Counted from the first letter of the stretch, positions 37,846 through 46,988 are shown. The stretch: DNA of 64,000 nucleotides from Prochlorococcus sp. AG-412-I05 (GCA_003214855.1 QCLC01000007.1:20726-84725), one strand, 5' to 3'. Program-made: numbers and translations. Notes: a model not told the origin generated them from the letters alone.

Positions 37846-39984
37846 TCACCCTGCAGGGATGCCTTGTTGCCAAAGGTTGATCAGCTGTTGCTGTGCACGA
37901 TGTTCTTCACTATTCGGATTGGGTTGGCGCTGTAAAAAGCTGCCATCACTCTGCATATCCCAGGCTTCGCGGTTGTCGTTTAGGTAGAGGTTCAGCAGTC
38001 GCTCTAGGTGTTCCTTTTGCTCTGGTTCTTCAATTGGAGTAACGGCTTCCACGCGTCTGTCTAAGTTTCGAGGCATCAAGTCTGCGCTGCCGATATAAAC
38101 CTCTGGGTTGTTGTCATTGGCAAACCAGAAGATACGGGAGTGTTCCAGGAACCGGCCGATGATGCTGATCACGCTGATGTTTTCGCTGAATCCTTTTCGC
38201 CCTGGGTAGAGACAGCACATACCGCGGATGATCAGTTCGATGCGAACCCCAACTTGGGAAGCTTCGTAGAGCAGGTTAATGATGGCTGGATCCACCAGAG
38301 CATTCATCTTGGCGCGGATGTGTCCACCTCTACCTTTGCGGGCGTGTTCGATTTCGCGGAGGATCAGTGATTCCATCCCCTTGCGTAGGGTGACTGGCGC
38401 CACCAGCAGTCGACGGAAGCTTTGTTGCTTTGAAAAGCCAGTGAGATAATTGAAGAGCTCAACTAGATCTTGGCTGAGTTCTGGTCGTGCAGAGAGCAGG
38501 CCAAGATCGGTGTAGAGACGTGATGTCTTCGAGTTGTAGTTCCCTGTGCCAATGTGCACGTAGCTGCGTAGGCGCTCTTTTTCTTTGCGAACGACCAAGA
38601 TGGTTTTTGTGTGGGTTTTGAGTCCTAAAACGCCATAGACAACGTGAACGCCCGATCGTTCTAGATGACGGGCCCATTGAATATTGTTGCCTTCATCGAA
38701 GCGTGCCTTGAGTTCAACCAGAGCCATGACCTGTTTTCCGTGTTCGGCTGCACGGATCAGGGCCGCAATGATTGGGGAATCCTTAGATGTCCGATAGAGC
38801 GTGATCTTGATTCCCATGACGAGGGGATCGTCTGCTGCCTGATTGATGAATTCCTCTACAGAAGTCGCGAACAGTTCGTATGGGTGGTGAAGGAGAATGT
38901 CTTTGCGGCGAATCACCGAGAAGATGCTTTTGAATTCTTCTTCTTTGATTGATTCGTCTTCAAGCATTCTGCGCTGGCTGCGGGAGAGAACTTTGGCGGT
39001 CACGCCAATGTGGGGTTGGTCTTTGAGTTGTTCCAGAGGTAAACGCATGAGACCGAATAGATCATCGAGGCCTAGTAGTCCCTCGATGCGATAAAGGTCT
39101 TTTTCTTCAACAGCCATACCTTCAATCAGCATCTCAACGACTCTCTGGGGCATTTCGTTTGTCACTTCAAGTCTCACCACTTCTCCGCCCATCCGCCGCT
39201 TGTGCAGGCCTTGTTCCATGGCGCTCATGAGATCGTCGGCTTCTAGGTCCCTGAGTTCAAGGTCGGCATCGCGGGTGACTCGGAAGAAGTAGTGCTCTTC
39301 AATTTTCATTCCAGGGAAGAGCAATTTGAGGTTGAAGGCCACCACTTGCTCCAATGGAACTGCTGTGTGAACCGGTTTGGGATTGATGCCACTTAGATCA
39401 GGAGGGATCTCTACAAAACGAGGCATCGTTTTTTGTGGAATCTTGACCCGGGCGAATTGTTGTTGGCCTGTTTCCGGATCGAGGATCAGGGTCGCAATGT
39501 TGAGGCTGAGATTGCTAACGAAAGGGAAGGGATGGGCTTGATCCACGGCTAGTGGTGTGAGCACCGGGAAAATGGCTGTCTGGAAATAATTGTCAATCCA
39601 GAGGCGTTCTTTTTGATTGAGTTGCTCATAGTCGAGTAGGTGAACACCTTTCTCGACTAGCTGGTTTTTGAGGTGTTGACGGTAGTGATCTTGTTGTTTC
39701 TCGATGAGAGGAACAAGGTGGTCTCGGATTGTGAGGAGTTGCTGAAGAGGGGTTAGACCGTCTGCGCTGGTTTTGGTAATGCCGGCTTCCACTTGCGCTT
39801 TGAGGGAGGCCACGCGAACCATGAAGAATTCGTCGAGGTTGTTGCTGAAGATGGCACTGAACTTGGCTTGTTCCAGCAGCGGGGTGCGGTTATCCAGTGC
39901 CTGAGCAAGGACCCTTTCGTTGAAGGAGATCCAGCTGAGCTCTCGGTTGATGTAGTGCTCCGAAGCTACCGCTGGATTACTCAT
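37846..39984 (-). CDS. ppk: Polyphosphate kinase
   Basis: Reversibly polymerises ATP gamma-phosphate into polyphosphate, a phosphorus store in these cyanobacteria. The 712-residue PPK1-type protein opens YINRELSWISFNERVL, has HPYELFATSVEEFINQAADD, and shows the autophosphorylated-His region YVHIGTGNYN and the second His region near RGMCCLYPGRKG...ISIIGRFLEHSRI. The length and all family blocks are intact. The upstream 200-bp gap (37642-37845) lies on its 3' side; its promoter would be in the 42-bp gap after the MFS gene. Confidence 0.97.
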   Translation of the reverse strand: MSNPAVASEHYINRELSWISFNERVLAQALDNRTPLLEQAKFSAIFSNNLDEFFMVRVASLKAQVEAGITKTSADGLTPLQQLLTIRDHLVPLIEKQQDHYRQHLKNQLVEKGVHLLDYEQLNQKERLWIDNYFQTAIFPVLTPLAVDQAHPFPFVSNLSLNIATLILDPETGQQQFARVKIPQKTMPRFVEIPPDLSGINPKPVHTAVPLEQVVAFNLKLLFPGMKIEEHYFFRVTRDADLELRDLEADDLMSAMEQGLHKRRMGGEVVRLEVTNEMPQRVVEMLIEGMAVEEKDLYRIEGLLGLDDLFGLMRLPLEQLKDQPHIGVTAKVLSRSQRRMLEDESIKEEEFKSIFSVIRRKDILLHHPYELFATSVEEFINQAADDPLVMGIKITLYRTSKDSPIIAALIRAAEHGKQVMALVELKARFDEGNNIQWARHLERSGVHVVYGVLGLKTHTKTILVVRKEKERLRSYVHIGTGNYNSKTSRLYTDLGLLSARPELSQDLVELFNYLTGFSKQQSFRRLLVAPVTLRKGMESLILREIEHARKGRGGHIRAKMNALVDPAIINLLYEASQVGVRIELIIRGMCCLYPGRKGFSENISVISIIGRFLEHSRIFWFANDNNPEVYIGSADLMPRNLDRRVEAVTPIEEPEQKEHLERLLNLYLNDNREAWDMQSDGSFLQRQPNPNSEEHRAQQQLINLWQQGIPAG

Positions 39985-40026
39985 TGAATGCCAGTTTGTT
40001 CATCCACTATCCAGGCAAAGTAGCAA

Positions 40027-41334
40027 TCATGATTGTTTGATTGTTGTGTGACGTGTGCTTGCAGGTAGGCCTCCTGCAACAAGGGCAACAACTCCTGCTA
40101 GTACGAGGATGGCCAGCCAGAAGGGACTGCGAGGGCCTATTTGGTCGTAGGCGAATCCTGCAGCCGCTGCACCAAGGAAGGTCCCTAGACTCTGCAGGCC
40201 TTGAAGGCTACCGAGTACTGCCCCTTGGCCTGCGTTATCGAGGCGTCTGGAGACGAGGGCTCTCAAGCATGGCACGACTAGACCTGTGCCAAGGGCTAGT
40301 ACCGATACGGCAGTGAATACAACAGAAATCGAATTCTGCTGACTGGCCATGGGCAATAGCAGACAGCCTGCAATGACGAAGCCAACGCCAGCAATGGTGA
40401 GCCGCCATTCGCCGAAGGATTTAACCAGTGGACCGATGAGCAGCCCTTGAACCACCATGGCGATCACGCCTACAACTGCAAAGGTCAGGCCTGCCAAACT
40501 GACTGTCCATGAAAAGGCTTGCTTCAGGTAAAGCACCAGCACAGCTGTGAAACCGTTGAATGCCATGAAGAACAGGAAGAAGGCGAAACAAAGGCGGCTT
40601 ACTAATGGATTGGCAAAGATCTGTGCTAGCTGGGTGATCGGGTTGAGTTGTCTTTTGCTTGGTAGGGAATTGCGAGCTGCTGGCGGGTGTGTTTCGGGAA
40701 GGATATAGATCACAAGAAGCAGATTCGCGACTGCGAAGGCTGTGGCGGCTATCCCGGGTAGAGCGATATTGATTTCTGCTAAGCGGCCACCGATATAAGG
40801 GCCCAAGATGAACCCGAGGCCGAAGGCAACGCCAATCAGGCCGAATGCCTTTGCTCGGCTCTCAGGTGTTGAGATGTCGGCAAGCACTGCTGTGGCGCTA
40901 CTTGCTGTTCCACCGCTAACGCCATCGATGATTCTTGCTGAGAAGAGAAGGATCAGGGGAACAATGCCGATCCAAGTGGCTGGAAGTATGTTCCAGTCAA
41001 TCCATACTGTGATAGCGAATAAGCCGAGGCCTATTACTGAGCCAGCAACGCAAGCGGTTAAAATTGGTTTGCGGCCAAAGCGATCACTGAGAGCTCCAAT
41101 TAGGGGAGCCACGACGAATTGAGCCAATGCATAAGTACCTCCAAGTAGCCCCAGGATGGTGCCGCTGTCTGTGAAGCGTCCTGGCAGGTATGGAAGTAAT
41201 GGCAGTAAAAGGGTTTCACCTAGGCGATCGTTCAACAGAGTGACAAAGGCACAGAGAAAGATGGGAATCTGTGGTCGGCGCAATTGGGAATGGGTCAGGA
41301 TGAATGTCACGATCCCATAGAGACTTGACGCCAT
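40027..41334 (-). CDS. Major facilitator superfamily transporter
   Basis: A 435-residue protein with about twelve membrane helices. The MFS motif A GALSDRFGRKPIL lies in the loop after helix 2, and a FGEWR equivalent lies in the second half. The pattern LGLLGGTYALAQFVVAPLIGALSDRFGRKP resembles TetA/DHA1 drug-proton antiporters. It probably exports a small molecule, but the substrate cannot be predicted. It is divergent from the GNAT gene, with 21 bp between the starts, and upstream of ppk on the same strand. Confidence 0.88.
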   Translation of the reverse strand: MASSLYGIVTFILTHSQLRRPQIPIFLCAFVTLLNDRLGETLLLPLLPYLPGRFTDSGTILGLLGGTYALAQFVVAPLIGALSDRFGRKPILTACVAGSVIGLGLFAITVWIDWNILPATWIGIVPLILLFSARIIDGVSGGTASSATAVLADISTPESRAKAFGLIGVAFGLGFILGPYIGGRLAEINIALPGIAATAFAVANLLLVIYILPETHPPAARNSLPSKRQLNPITQLAQIFANPLVSRLCFAFFLFFMAFNGFTAVLVLYLKQAFSWTVSLAGLTFAVVGVIAMVVQGLLIGPLVKSFGEWRLTIAGVGFVIAGCLLLPMASQQNSISVVFTAVSVLALGTGLVVPCLRALVSRRLDNAGQGAVLGSLQGLQSLGTFLGAAAAGFAYDQIGPRSPFWLAILVLAGVVALVAGGLPASTRHTTIKQS

Positions 41335-41355
41335 TGATCTAAATGGCAGGCTCTT

Positions 41356-41841
41356 GTGACTGGTCGCCGCTTAAGACCCCTTACAAAAACTGATCATTTT
41401 GTTGTCAGGGAGATTTATGCCGATGCGATTGAATCTCAAGGGGGAGGCTTGTATTCCCCTGTTCAGATCAGTGCTTGGGCAGCCTTGGCTTGGTTACCAG
41501 GAGTTCTGGATCGGCCACTGATCGAAGGACGCGGGTGGTTGAGTCTTGAGAACGACGAGGTTGAGGCTTTCGCTCTTCGTTATCCCTCTGATCGTTTGGC
41601 GTTGCTGTATTGCCGGGGCCGGTCTGCTCGTTGTGGCCATGCCACTGCGTTGCTTGAGCAGGTAGAAGCTGAAGCCTTTCAGGAAGGAGAGCTAATCTTG
41701 GTCACGGAAGCCAGTTTGTGTAGTCACCCTTTGCTGTTGAAGTGGGGCTGGATTGAACTGGCTAAGGAAGTGATTCAGATCGGAGGTGTGAGTTTCGATC
41801 GTTATCGCATGGCGAAAAACCTACAGGCTCGCTTCACATGA
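41356..41841 (+). CDS. GNAT-like acetyltransferase
   Basis: A 161-residue protein with the N-terminal pattern of a GNAT subfamily (VREIYADAIESQGGGLYSPVQISAWAAL). A central beta-strand region is followed by RGRSARCGHATALLEQVEAEAF, in the position of the acetyl-CoA motif A (R-x-x-G-x-G/A), although the classical glycine pattern is weakened here. The substrate is unknown. The start is GTG at 41356. The gene converges on the TrpD-like gene and overlaps it by 8 bp. Confidence 0.75.
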   Translation: MTGRRLRPLTKTDHFVVREIYADAIESQGGGLYSPVQISAWAALAWLPGVLDRPLIEGRGWLSLENDEVEAFALRYPSDRLALLYCRGRSARCGHATALLEQVEAEAFQEGELILVTEASLCSHPLLLKWGWIELAKEVIQIGGVSFDRYRMAKNLQARFT

Positions 41842-42940
41842 TGGTCTCTCTCCAAGCAATGAGCTGCTCAAGTGTGGTTTGGGCTAAGCCTGATTGCAGA
41901 CACTTTTCAGCATGAGCGATACCTTCATCGAGGTTGTCGGCCAGGCCCGCTAACCATAGGTAGGTACCAGCATTCCAGAGAAGGGGCTGACTTAATGGCC
42001 CGCGATTGTGCAGAGCTTCCATTGCCTGCTCGCTCCACTCAGTCAGGTTGCTCCACTCAACGTCTTGGCTAAAGCAGCCATGGTTACGGGGGTGGAGGAT
42101 GAGTCGTTCTGGTTTGCCGTTTTGAACTCGGGACGTGATGCAAGTTCGACTGATGGGAAGGTCTGTGCTTCCTTCGAGCCCTTTCACAGTCACGAGATTG
42201 GTTTCACCTGCTAGCTCAAGAGCTTTCCAGGCCCGCTCTTCGGTGGGTGGATGCACGAAGCCGCTGACGAGTAAATGCTTTCCTTGATGTGCTGTCCAAA
42301 GCAGCTCCAAACTGGCCACAGGCGGTCGCTTACCGATGTCGTCGCGATAACTGATCAAGCTTTCGGCTAGCGGGAAGTGATCTGGCTGGTAAATCAGTGC
42401 CAGACCATGTTGTTGAAAGCCAGCTTCTAGGTTGGCTATTGATAGGCCTTGGAGTTGTAGCCCTAAGGCTTTGAATAACTCTTCTGTGGTGACGCCATAT
42501 TTGATTGGCATACGCTGCCCGCCTTGCAAGACGACGGGTTGACCAGCGTTGAGTAGGACCAGTGCTGTGAGCGGATAAATCGGGGCTGTTCGCTTGCGGC
42601 CGTCGAATGGCATCCCAAAGCAAATGGGTCGTTTCTGGCCATTGGTTGATTTCAGTTTGGGCCCAAGCACTCTGTATGTATCGAGCATGCCGGCGAGTTC
42701 CTGGGGCTCGGGTCGACGAATGCGATGGGCGATGAGGAAGGCGCCAATTTGAGCAGGGCTGGCTTGGGCTGTAAGGATGAGATGCAAGGCATCAGCTGAT
42801 TCTTCACGGCTCATGCCACGACTGGTGTGCTCTCCACTTCCCACCTTCCTGAGGTGGGCTTTGAAGCGTTCACGGCCGGATAATTCGGGGCATGAGGTCA
42901 CGATTGATTGCCGGAACTCATTGGATCTTTCTGTAGTCAT
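41834..42940 (-). CDS. TrpD2/CnaT-like anthranilate phosphoribosyltransferase-family protein
   Basis: The 368-residue protein resembles the phosphoribosyltransferase TrpD family. It has an N-terminal helical domain (GMSREESADALHLILTAQASPAQIGAFLIAHRIR) and a catalytic-like domain, but the PRPP glycine motif is altered (FDGRKRTAPIYPLTALVLLNAGQPVVLQGG). This is the TrpD2/YbiB-like class, not the tryptophan enzyme. It lies in the focA-nirA cluster. In Anabaena a protein of this class, CnaT, is required for nir operon expression (recalled, not checked), so a regulatory role in nitrite use is plausible. Confidence 0.8.
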   Translation of the reverse strand: MTTERSNEFRQSIVTSCPELSGRERFKAHLRKVGSGEHTSRGMSREESADALHLILTAQASPAQIGAFLIAHRIRRPEPQELAGMLDTYRVLGPKLKSTNGQKRPICFGMPFDGRKRTAPIYPLTALVLLNAGQPVVLQGGQRMPIKYGVTTEELFKALGLQLQGLSIANLEAGFQQHGLALIYQPDHFPLAESLISYRDDIGKRPPVASLELLWTAHQGKHLLVSGFVHPPTEERAWKALELAGETNLVTVKGLEGSTDLPISRTCITSRVQNGKPERLILHPRNHGCFSQDVEWSNLTEWSEQAMEALHNRGPLSQPLLWNAGTYLWLAGLADNLDEGIAHAEKCLQSGLAQTTLEQLIAWRETIM

Positions 42941-43152
42941 GTAGCTGGGTGGAGTAGCGATTAAGACATCCTTGTGACATGTTTGCTTGGTACAGGCCTA
43001 ATTGGTTTAGTTGGGCTTTAGCAATCACTTAAACGATAAAGCGAGACTGTTTGCATTGCAGCGTAGTTATGTTTTTTAAGTGCAAGGCTCAAGTCTCCAT
43101 GGTTTTTGCGCTGGGGCATTGATCACAGTTGGGACTATTTTCATGCCATTTT
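42941..43152. other. Intergenic spacer upstream of the TrpD2/CnaT-like gene
   Basis: About 210 bp with no coding or RNA feature recognised. It must hold the promoter for the CnaT-like gene. No GTA-N8-TAC NtcA site was found in it. Confidence 0.5.
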
Positions 43153-43419
43153 TTATTTGCTTGTTGAGCTTTTGATTGCAAGGGTTCGGAATGCATCTTG
43201 CATAGATGATTCGTCTAAGAGTAAGACTGTTTTTTGTGGCACCGTAGTTCTACGTTTCAGTAGTTGATTGGTGTCAAAGAAGTGAATGCTTACATGCGAT
43301 TGCTTTTGCTTGGATTGCAGTTTTCCTTTATCGCCACTGCCATATTTTTTGATCAAAGAATGCATCTTGGCGTATCCGTTGGCGATGGATTCAGGATCAT
43401 GACCTGTATTGCTGAGCAA
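43153..43419 (-). CDS. Doubtful small gene in the nitrite cluster
   Basis: An 88-codon frame (starting MLSNTGHDPESIANGYAKMH) on the same strand as its neighbours. Its ATG lies 23 bp inside the end of the HEAT-repeat gene. Composition is polar and basic, with no hydrophobic helix and no recognised domain. The overlap pattern and lack of competing genes allow it to be real, but it could be a chance frame. It would sit between the HEAT-repeat gene and the CnaT-like gene. Confidence 0.28.
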   Translation of the reverse strand: MLSNTGHDPESIANGYAKMHSLIKKYGSGDKGKLQSKQKQSHVSIHFFDTNQLLKRRTTVPQKTVLLLDESSMQDAFRTLAIKSSTSK

Positions 43420-44113
43420 GTTGTTTTTTGGCTAGGTCTCGATGGAGATCACTCGGCAGACTTTGGCTGAGCTTGAACAGGTTTGATTGACTGCTGGATG
43501 TGCCGATGCAGCCCAGGGCTAGTAATGCTGCTCGTGTTGTAGCTTCGGAACCTTTTCTTGCTACTTCGGCGATGCGGTTGCTGATGTCGATACCATCGCG
43601 TCGTTGCAGAATGCGCATGGTGCTTAACACCACCGGATCGCGTATGTCGTTGAGGAGGTCGTCAAGCAGGTTCAGCAGCTCGTCATCGCTGAGTTGGTAT
43701 GCCTTGAAGCTCAACAACTCCAGACCAGCCATGCGCATTGCTTGGGAAGGTTCTTTGAAAATCCTTTTTATCAGCAAAGTTGGCACGATTGCTCCCCAGC
43801 AGGCCATTGCTTGTAGTACCTCGAGCTCCAGTTCTTCTTGATCACCAAGTTGTTGGATGAGCCAGTCTCGAGCCTCAGGTTGATGGCAGAGGCCAGCTGC
43901 ATGGATGAGTTCGGACTGCTTACCATGTTGCTTAAGCAGGGTTTTTAATATTCCCCAGCCATCATCACCAAGTAAGCCCAGTCTTTCGGCTAAGGCTTTA
44001 CGTAGATCAGCAGACTGGCTGGGGCAGTAAACATTCCCCAGCCAGTCTGGTTCTAGAGGAGCCTTGCCTACTTTATTGAGACGTTCCCAGAGAACGGCTT
44101 CATCGAAGCTCAT
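43397..44113 (-). CDS. HEAT-repeat protein beside focA
   Basis: A 238-residue all-helical protein with repeated helix pairs of the HEAT/PBS-lyase type, for example LRKALAERLGLLGDDGWGIL, PEARDWLIQQLGDQEELELE and DDLLNDIRDPVVLSTMRILQRR. Such repeats act as protein-binding scaffolds. It follows focA with a 12-bp gap and is very probably co-transcribed with it. HEAT-repeat genes next to nirA are known in other cyanobacteria (recalled, not checked), so a role in maturation or regulation of NirA is a reasonable guess. It has no catalytic motif. Confidence 0.8.
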   Translation of the reverse strand: MSFDEAVLWERLNKVGKAPLEPDWLGNVYCPSQSADLRKALAERLGLLGDDGWGILKTLLKQHGKQSELIHAAGLCHQPEARDWLIQQLGDQEELELEVLQAMACWGAIVPTLLIKRIFKEPSQAMRMAGLELLSFKAYQLSDDELLNLLDDLLNDIRDPVVLSTMRILQRRDGIDISNRIAEVARKGSEATTRAALLALGCIGTSSSQSNLFKLSQSLPSDLHRDLAKKQLAQQYRS

Positions 44114-44125
44114 GAATGTTCTAGA

Positions 44126-45037
44126 TCAGCGTGCGCCTAGTTCGGCGGCGAGTTCACGTTCCAGTTTCTCATCGTGAACGGTCGGCAGTACGTTGCTCAT
44201 TTGGGTGCGATGGGTGCTGTAGAAGAGCATGCCGATAAACACCATCCCGCCAATGATGTTGCCGAGGGTGACTGGAATGAAGTTCCAAACGATTACCTGG
44301 CCAAAAGAAACGCCTGAACCAAGCATGGGTCCGGCGGTGTGTAGGAACATGTTCACCACGATGTGCTCCATTCCCATGGTTTGGAACGCTGTGATCGGTA
44401 GCCAGCAGGCCAGGATCTTTCCTGGAACGCTCTTGCTGACCAAGGCCATCGTGACCCCAAGACAAACAAGCCAGTTGGCAATCATGCCGCGTAGGAACGC
44501 GAGGAAGAAACCAGTGCTGCCTAGGTCTTGATATTTGGCCACGACATTGGCCTTATTGAGTGCCATGATCTTGGCGGCAATCACGGCCCAACCTTTGCCG
44601 CCATCGGCTGCCGCAAGTGGCTCAACTGTGCCTGCGCTGGTCAGGCTTGTGGCGAGTAATAGAGCCACCAATGCACAGCCGATGAAATTGCCAATCCAAA
44701 CCCATATCCAGTTGCGGAAGGTTGCTTGCCATGTGCTTTTCCCAGCCCAGGTTGCCATTGGCAATAAGGCGAAGTTGCCTGTGACTAGCTCCATGCCGAA
44801 GAGCACGATGCTGGCAAACCCAAAGGGGAAGAGAACGGAGCCTAGAAATGGCATTCCAGACTGGACTCCTACGGTGATGGCTAAGCAGGTGGCTAGGCCA
44901 AGAATCGCTCCTGAATAGAAACCACGTACCAGCAGATTTTTAATACTGACACTGGATTTTTTCCCGCCGGCAGTAATCATGCCGTCGACGAGTTCATTGG
45001 GCAGGACGTAGTCCATTTGGGATGTGTTCACATCCAT
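44126..45037 (-). CDS. focA: Formate/nitrite transporter (nitrite uptake)
   Basis: FNT-family channel of 303 residues with six helices. It has family motifs near MELVTGNFALLPMATWAG and IVVNMFLHTAGPMLG; the latter contains the NM(F/A) element and a central-pore His homologue nearby. Location directly next to nirA on the same strand indicates nitrite import feeding NirA. No nitrate reductase or nitrate permease is visible, so the cluster serves nitrite only. The start MDVNTSQMDYVLPNELVDG includes an N-terminal cytoplasmic helix as usual for FNT. Confidence 0.95.
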   Translation of the reverse strand: MDVNTSQMDYVLPNELVDGMITAGGKKSSVSIKNLLVRGFYSGAILGLATCLAITVGVQSGMPFLGSVLFPFGFASIVLFGMELVTGNFALLPMATWAGKSTWQATFRNWIWVWIGNFIGCALVALLLATSLTSAGTVEPLAAADGGKGWAVIAAKIMALNKANVVAKYQDLGSTGFFLAFLRGMIANWLVCLGVTMALVSKSVPGKILACWLPITAFQTMGMEHIVVNMFLHTAGPMLGSGVSFGQVIVWNFIPVTLGNIIGGMVFIGMLFYSTHRTQMSNVLPTVHDEKLERELAAELGAR

Positions 45038-45089
45038 GGCAGTTCTCGTTGGGGTGGGGTGTTGAAGGAAGGAATTGAGGGTTAGGGTT

Positions 45090-45233
45090 TCAGCCGCTGA
45101 TTCGGTTCATCAGGCGTGAGAAGACATCTTGGCCACCTTCTTTTTGATTGATTGCAGGCTTGTCGTGACCGCTGTTGCTTAACCAGTTGACAAAGCGAGA
45201 GAAAAGATCACGTGCTGGGGAAGTCGATTGCAT
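45090..45233 (-). CDS. 47-residue protein sharing a motif with the NirA C-terminal tail
   Basis: ATG 45231-45233 opens 47 codons ending TGA at 45090-45092, filling the nirA-focA gap. The peptide contains DLFSRFVNWLSN (residues 9-20) and DVFSRLMNRISG (36-47), the two copies spaced by 27 residues. The same pattern, DPFSNFMNWFSN, closes NirA (residues 522-533). The pattern D-x-F-S-[RN]-[FL]-[VM]-N-[WR]-x-S-[NG] predicts a short amphipathic helix. No Shine-Dalgarno is evident, but that is common here. It may be a binding partner or adaptor that mimics the NirA tail. Unknown family. Confidence 0.7.
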   Translation of the reverse strand: MQSTSPARDLFSRFVNWLSNSGHDKPAINQKEGGQDVFSRLMNRISG

Positions 45234-45285
45234 GGTGGGGCTTGATAGGTGATTGATCTAAGAACGGTGATTTAGCGATTGCAGC

Positions 45286-46914
45286 TCAAGGGGATGGGCT
45301 GCTGTTTTCGCCTAAATTGCTGAACCAGTTCATGAAGTTGGAGAAAGGGTCGCTGTTTTGCTTCGGTTGGCTACGAGGTTGAGCACCGAAGCGTTCGATC
45401 AGTAATTCCCGCAGTACGTCTTTCAGTTCGCTGCCAGGAATGCCTTTGCGATGCAGTGTCCCGATTCGGGCGTTCGGCCCTTGCCTGCCTTCAAGGCTGA
45501 GGTCATAGGCCTCAACCATGCCTTTGCCCCCGTTTGGTGCACGGGCTTTGGTTCCTGTGAGGCCGATTGCGCCCATGTAGGCCTGGCCACAGCTGTTGGG
45601 ACAGCCAGTCCAATGGACTTTGATTTCCTCAGGGAGGATGAGTTCTGCATCCAGTTCATGGGCCATTGCCATGGCCTGATCTTTGGTATTTGTAAGGGCG
45701 AAGCTGCAGTACGTATTTCCTGTGCAGGAGACAGTGCCGGCGGCAAAGGAACCGGGTTTAAGTGGAAAACGCTGTAGCAGTGGATCAGCTTGAAATTTGT
45801 CGAGGTTGGTAGTTGATATCCCCACCAAAATGATGTTCTGGTCTTCTGTAAGACGAATTTCACCACTGCCATAGTTAAGACTGGCGCTAGCAAGATCCTG
45901 AAGATCCTCTGCGCTTAATCGTCCAACGGGCACATGCATGCCGGCGTAGTGAAGCCCTGTTTGTTTCTGAGGGTGGATTCCGTAAAAAGAGCGTGGCTTG
46001 TCGTCAAATACAGAACCGGGGTCAGGTGTTAGCGGTCCAAATTTTTCCGCCACCATGGTGCGAAACGCTTCGATGCCCACGCTGTCGAGATACATGCGAA
46101 ACCTGCCCTTAGGGCGATTGTTGCGCTCACCGTGATCTCGCCATAGCGTCAGAATAGTGCCGGTGAGCCGACAGATTTCATTGGGTTTAACCCAGGCATT
46201 TAAAGGCAGCGCATAATCATTCATCTGCGAGGAGAGGATTCCTCCGAGCCAGACCCCGAAACCCATCACCCCATCGTGTTCCACTGGATGGAAGATGATG
46301 TCGTTATGGAGCAGGAAATTATCGCGGGCCCCTGCAACTGCCGTATTCCATTTGCGGGGAAGGTTGGAGAATTCATGGTTTCCTTTTCCTTGATTCGTGA
46401 GGAAATTTTGTAGTTCAGTTGTGTATGGGCGAGTGTCAACAATTTCAAGAGGGTCAATGCCAGCCAGTGGATTTCCTGTGACATTGCGTGGGTTATCAAA
46501 ACCTGATTGGATTGTGTTGAGACCTGCCTCTTCAAGACGTCTGAGGATTTCGGGAAGATCACTCAGTAAAACACCACGAAGCTGTAGGTTTTGGCGTGTT
46601 GTGATGTCGCAACTGCCGTCTTCTCCGTAGCGACCCACGATTGAGGCCACTACTTTTATTTGGTGGCTATTGAGAACACCATTGGGTATCCTTAGCCGTA
46701 GCATGAACTTGCCAGGGGTTTTCGGTCGCCAAAACATTCCATACCATTTCAGGCGCAGTTCGAGGTCTGTTTTATCTATCTGCTCCCAACCGACCTGAGC
46801 AAAGGTTTCAAGTTCATCACCAACATCTAAGCCATCTTTAAAAGCTTTGTTTTGCTCAATTTTGTTGAGCTTCTTTCCTTGGAGAAATTGTTTAGCAGGA
46901 GAGCTAATAACCAT
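45286..46914 (-). CDS. nirA: Ferredoxin-nitrite reductase
   Basis: Reduces nitrite to ammonium with six electrons from ferredoxin, using siroheme and a [4Fe-4S] cluster. The 542-residue protein has the cluster/siroheme cysteines at C397, C403, C438 and C442 (CTGNTYC and GCPNSCGQ), plus duplicated nitrite/sulfite reductase halves with DITTRQNLQLRG. The C-terminal about 35 residues, after ELLIERFGAQPR, form a linker and a short helix motif (residues 522-533) that recurs twice in the adjacent 47-residue protein. A weakened NtcA site lies 61 bp upstream. cobA and the siroheme chelatase on the other side of the gap supply the cofactor. Confidence 0.97.
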   Translation of the reverse strand: MVISSPAKQFLQGKKLNKIEQNKAFKDGLDVGDELETFAQVGWEQIDKTDLELRLKWYGMFWRPKTPGKFMLRLRIPNGVLNSHQIKVVASIVGRYGEDGSCDITTRQNLQLRGVLLSDLPEILRRLEEAGLNTIQSGFDNPRNVTGNPLAGIDPLEIVDTRPYTTELQNFLTNQGKGNHEFSNLPRKWNTAVAGARDNFLLHNDIIFHPVEHDGVMGFGVWLGGILSSQMNDYALPLNAWVKPNEICRLTGTILTLWRDHGERNNRPKGRFRMYLDSVGIEAFRTMVAEKFGPLTPDPGSVFDDKPRSFYGIHPQKQTGLHYAGMHVPVGRLSAEDLQDLASASLNYGSGEIRLTEDQNIILVGISTTNLDKFQADPLLQRFPLKPGSFAAGTVSCTGNTYCSFALTNTKDQAMAMAHELDAELILPEEIKVHWTGCPNSCGQAYMGAIGLTGTKARAPNGGKGMVEAYDLSLEGRQGPNARIGTLHRKGIPGSELKDVLRELLIERFGAQPRSQPKQNSDPFSNFMNWFSNLGENSSPSP

Positions 46915-46974
46915 GACAGTTTGTTGAAACTAAACTTGAAAAGGAGTGATCATGTTTTTTTAAATTTTATTGGC

Positions 46975-46988
46975 GTACTTCGATAGAC
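46975..46988 (-). promoter_or_regulatory. Near-consensus NtcA site upstream of nirA
   Basis: Read on the minus strand the sequence is GTC-N8-TAC, one mismatch from the NtcA consensus GTA-N8-TAC. A CATGAT element (TAN3T-like, with C in the first position) begins about 20 bases downstream, the usual spacing of class II NtcA-activated promoters, and the nirA ATG follows 41 bases later. Nitrogen control by NtcA is expected for nirA; this specific site is inferred. Confidence 0.5.
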
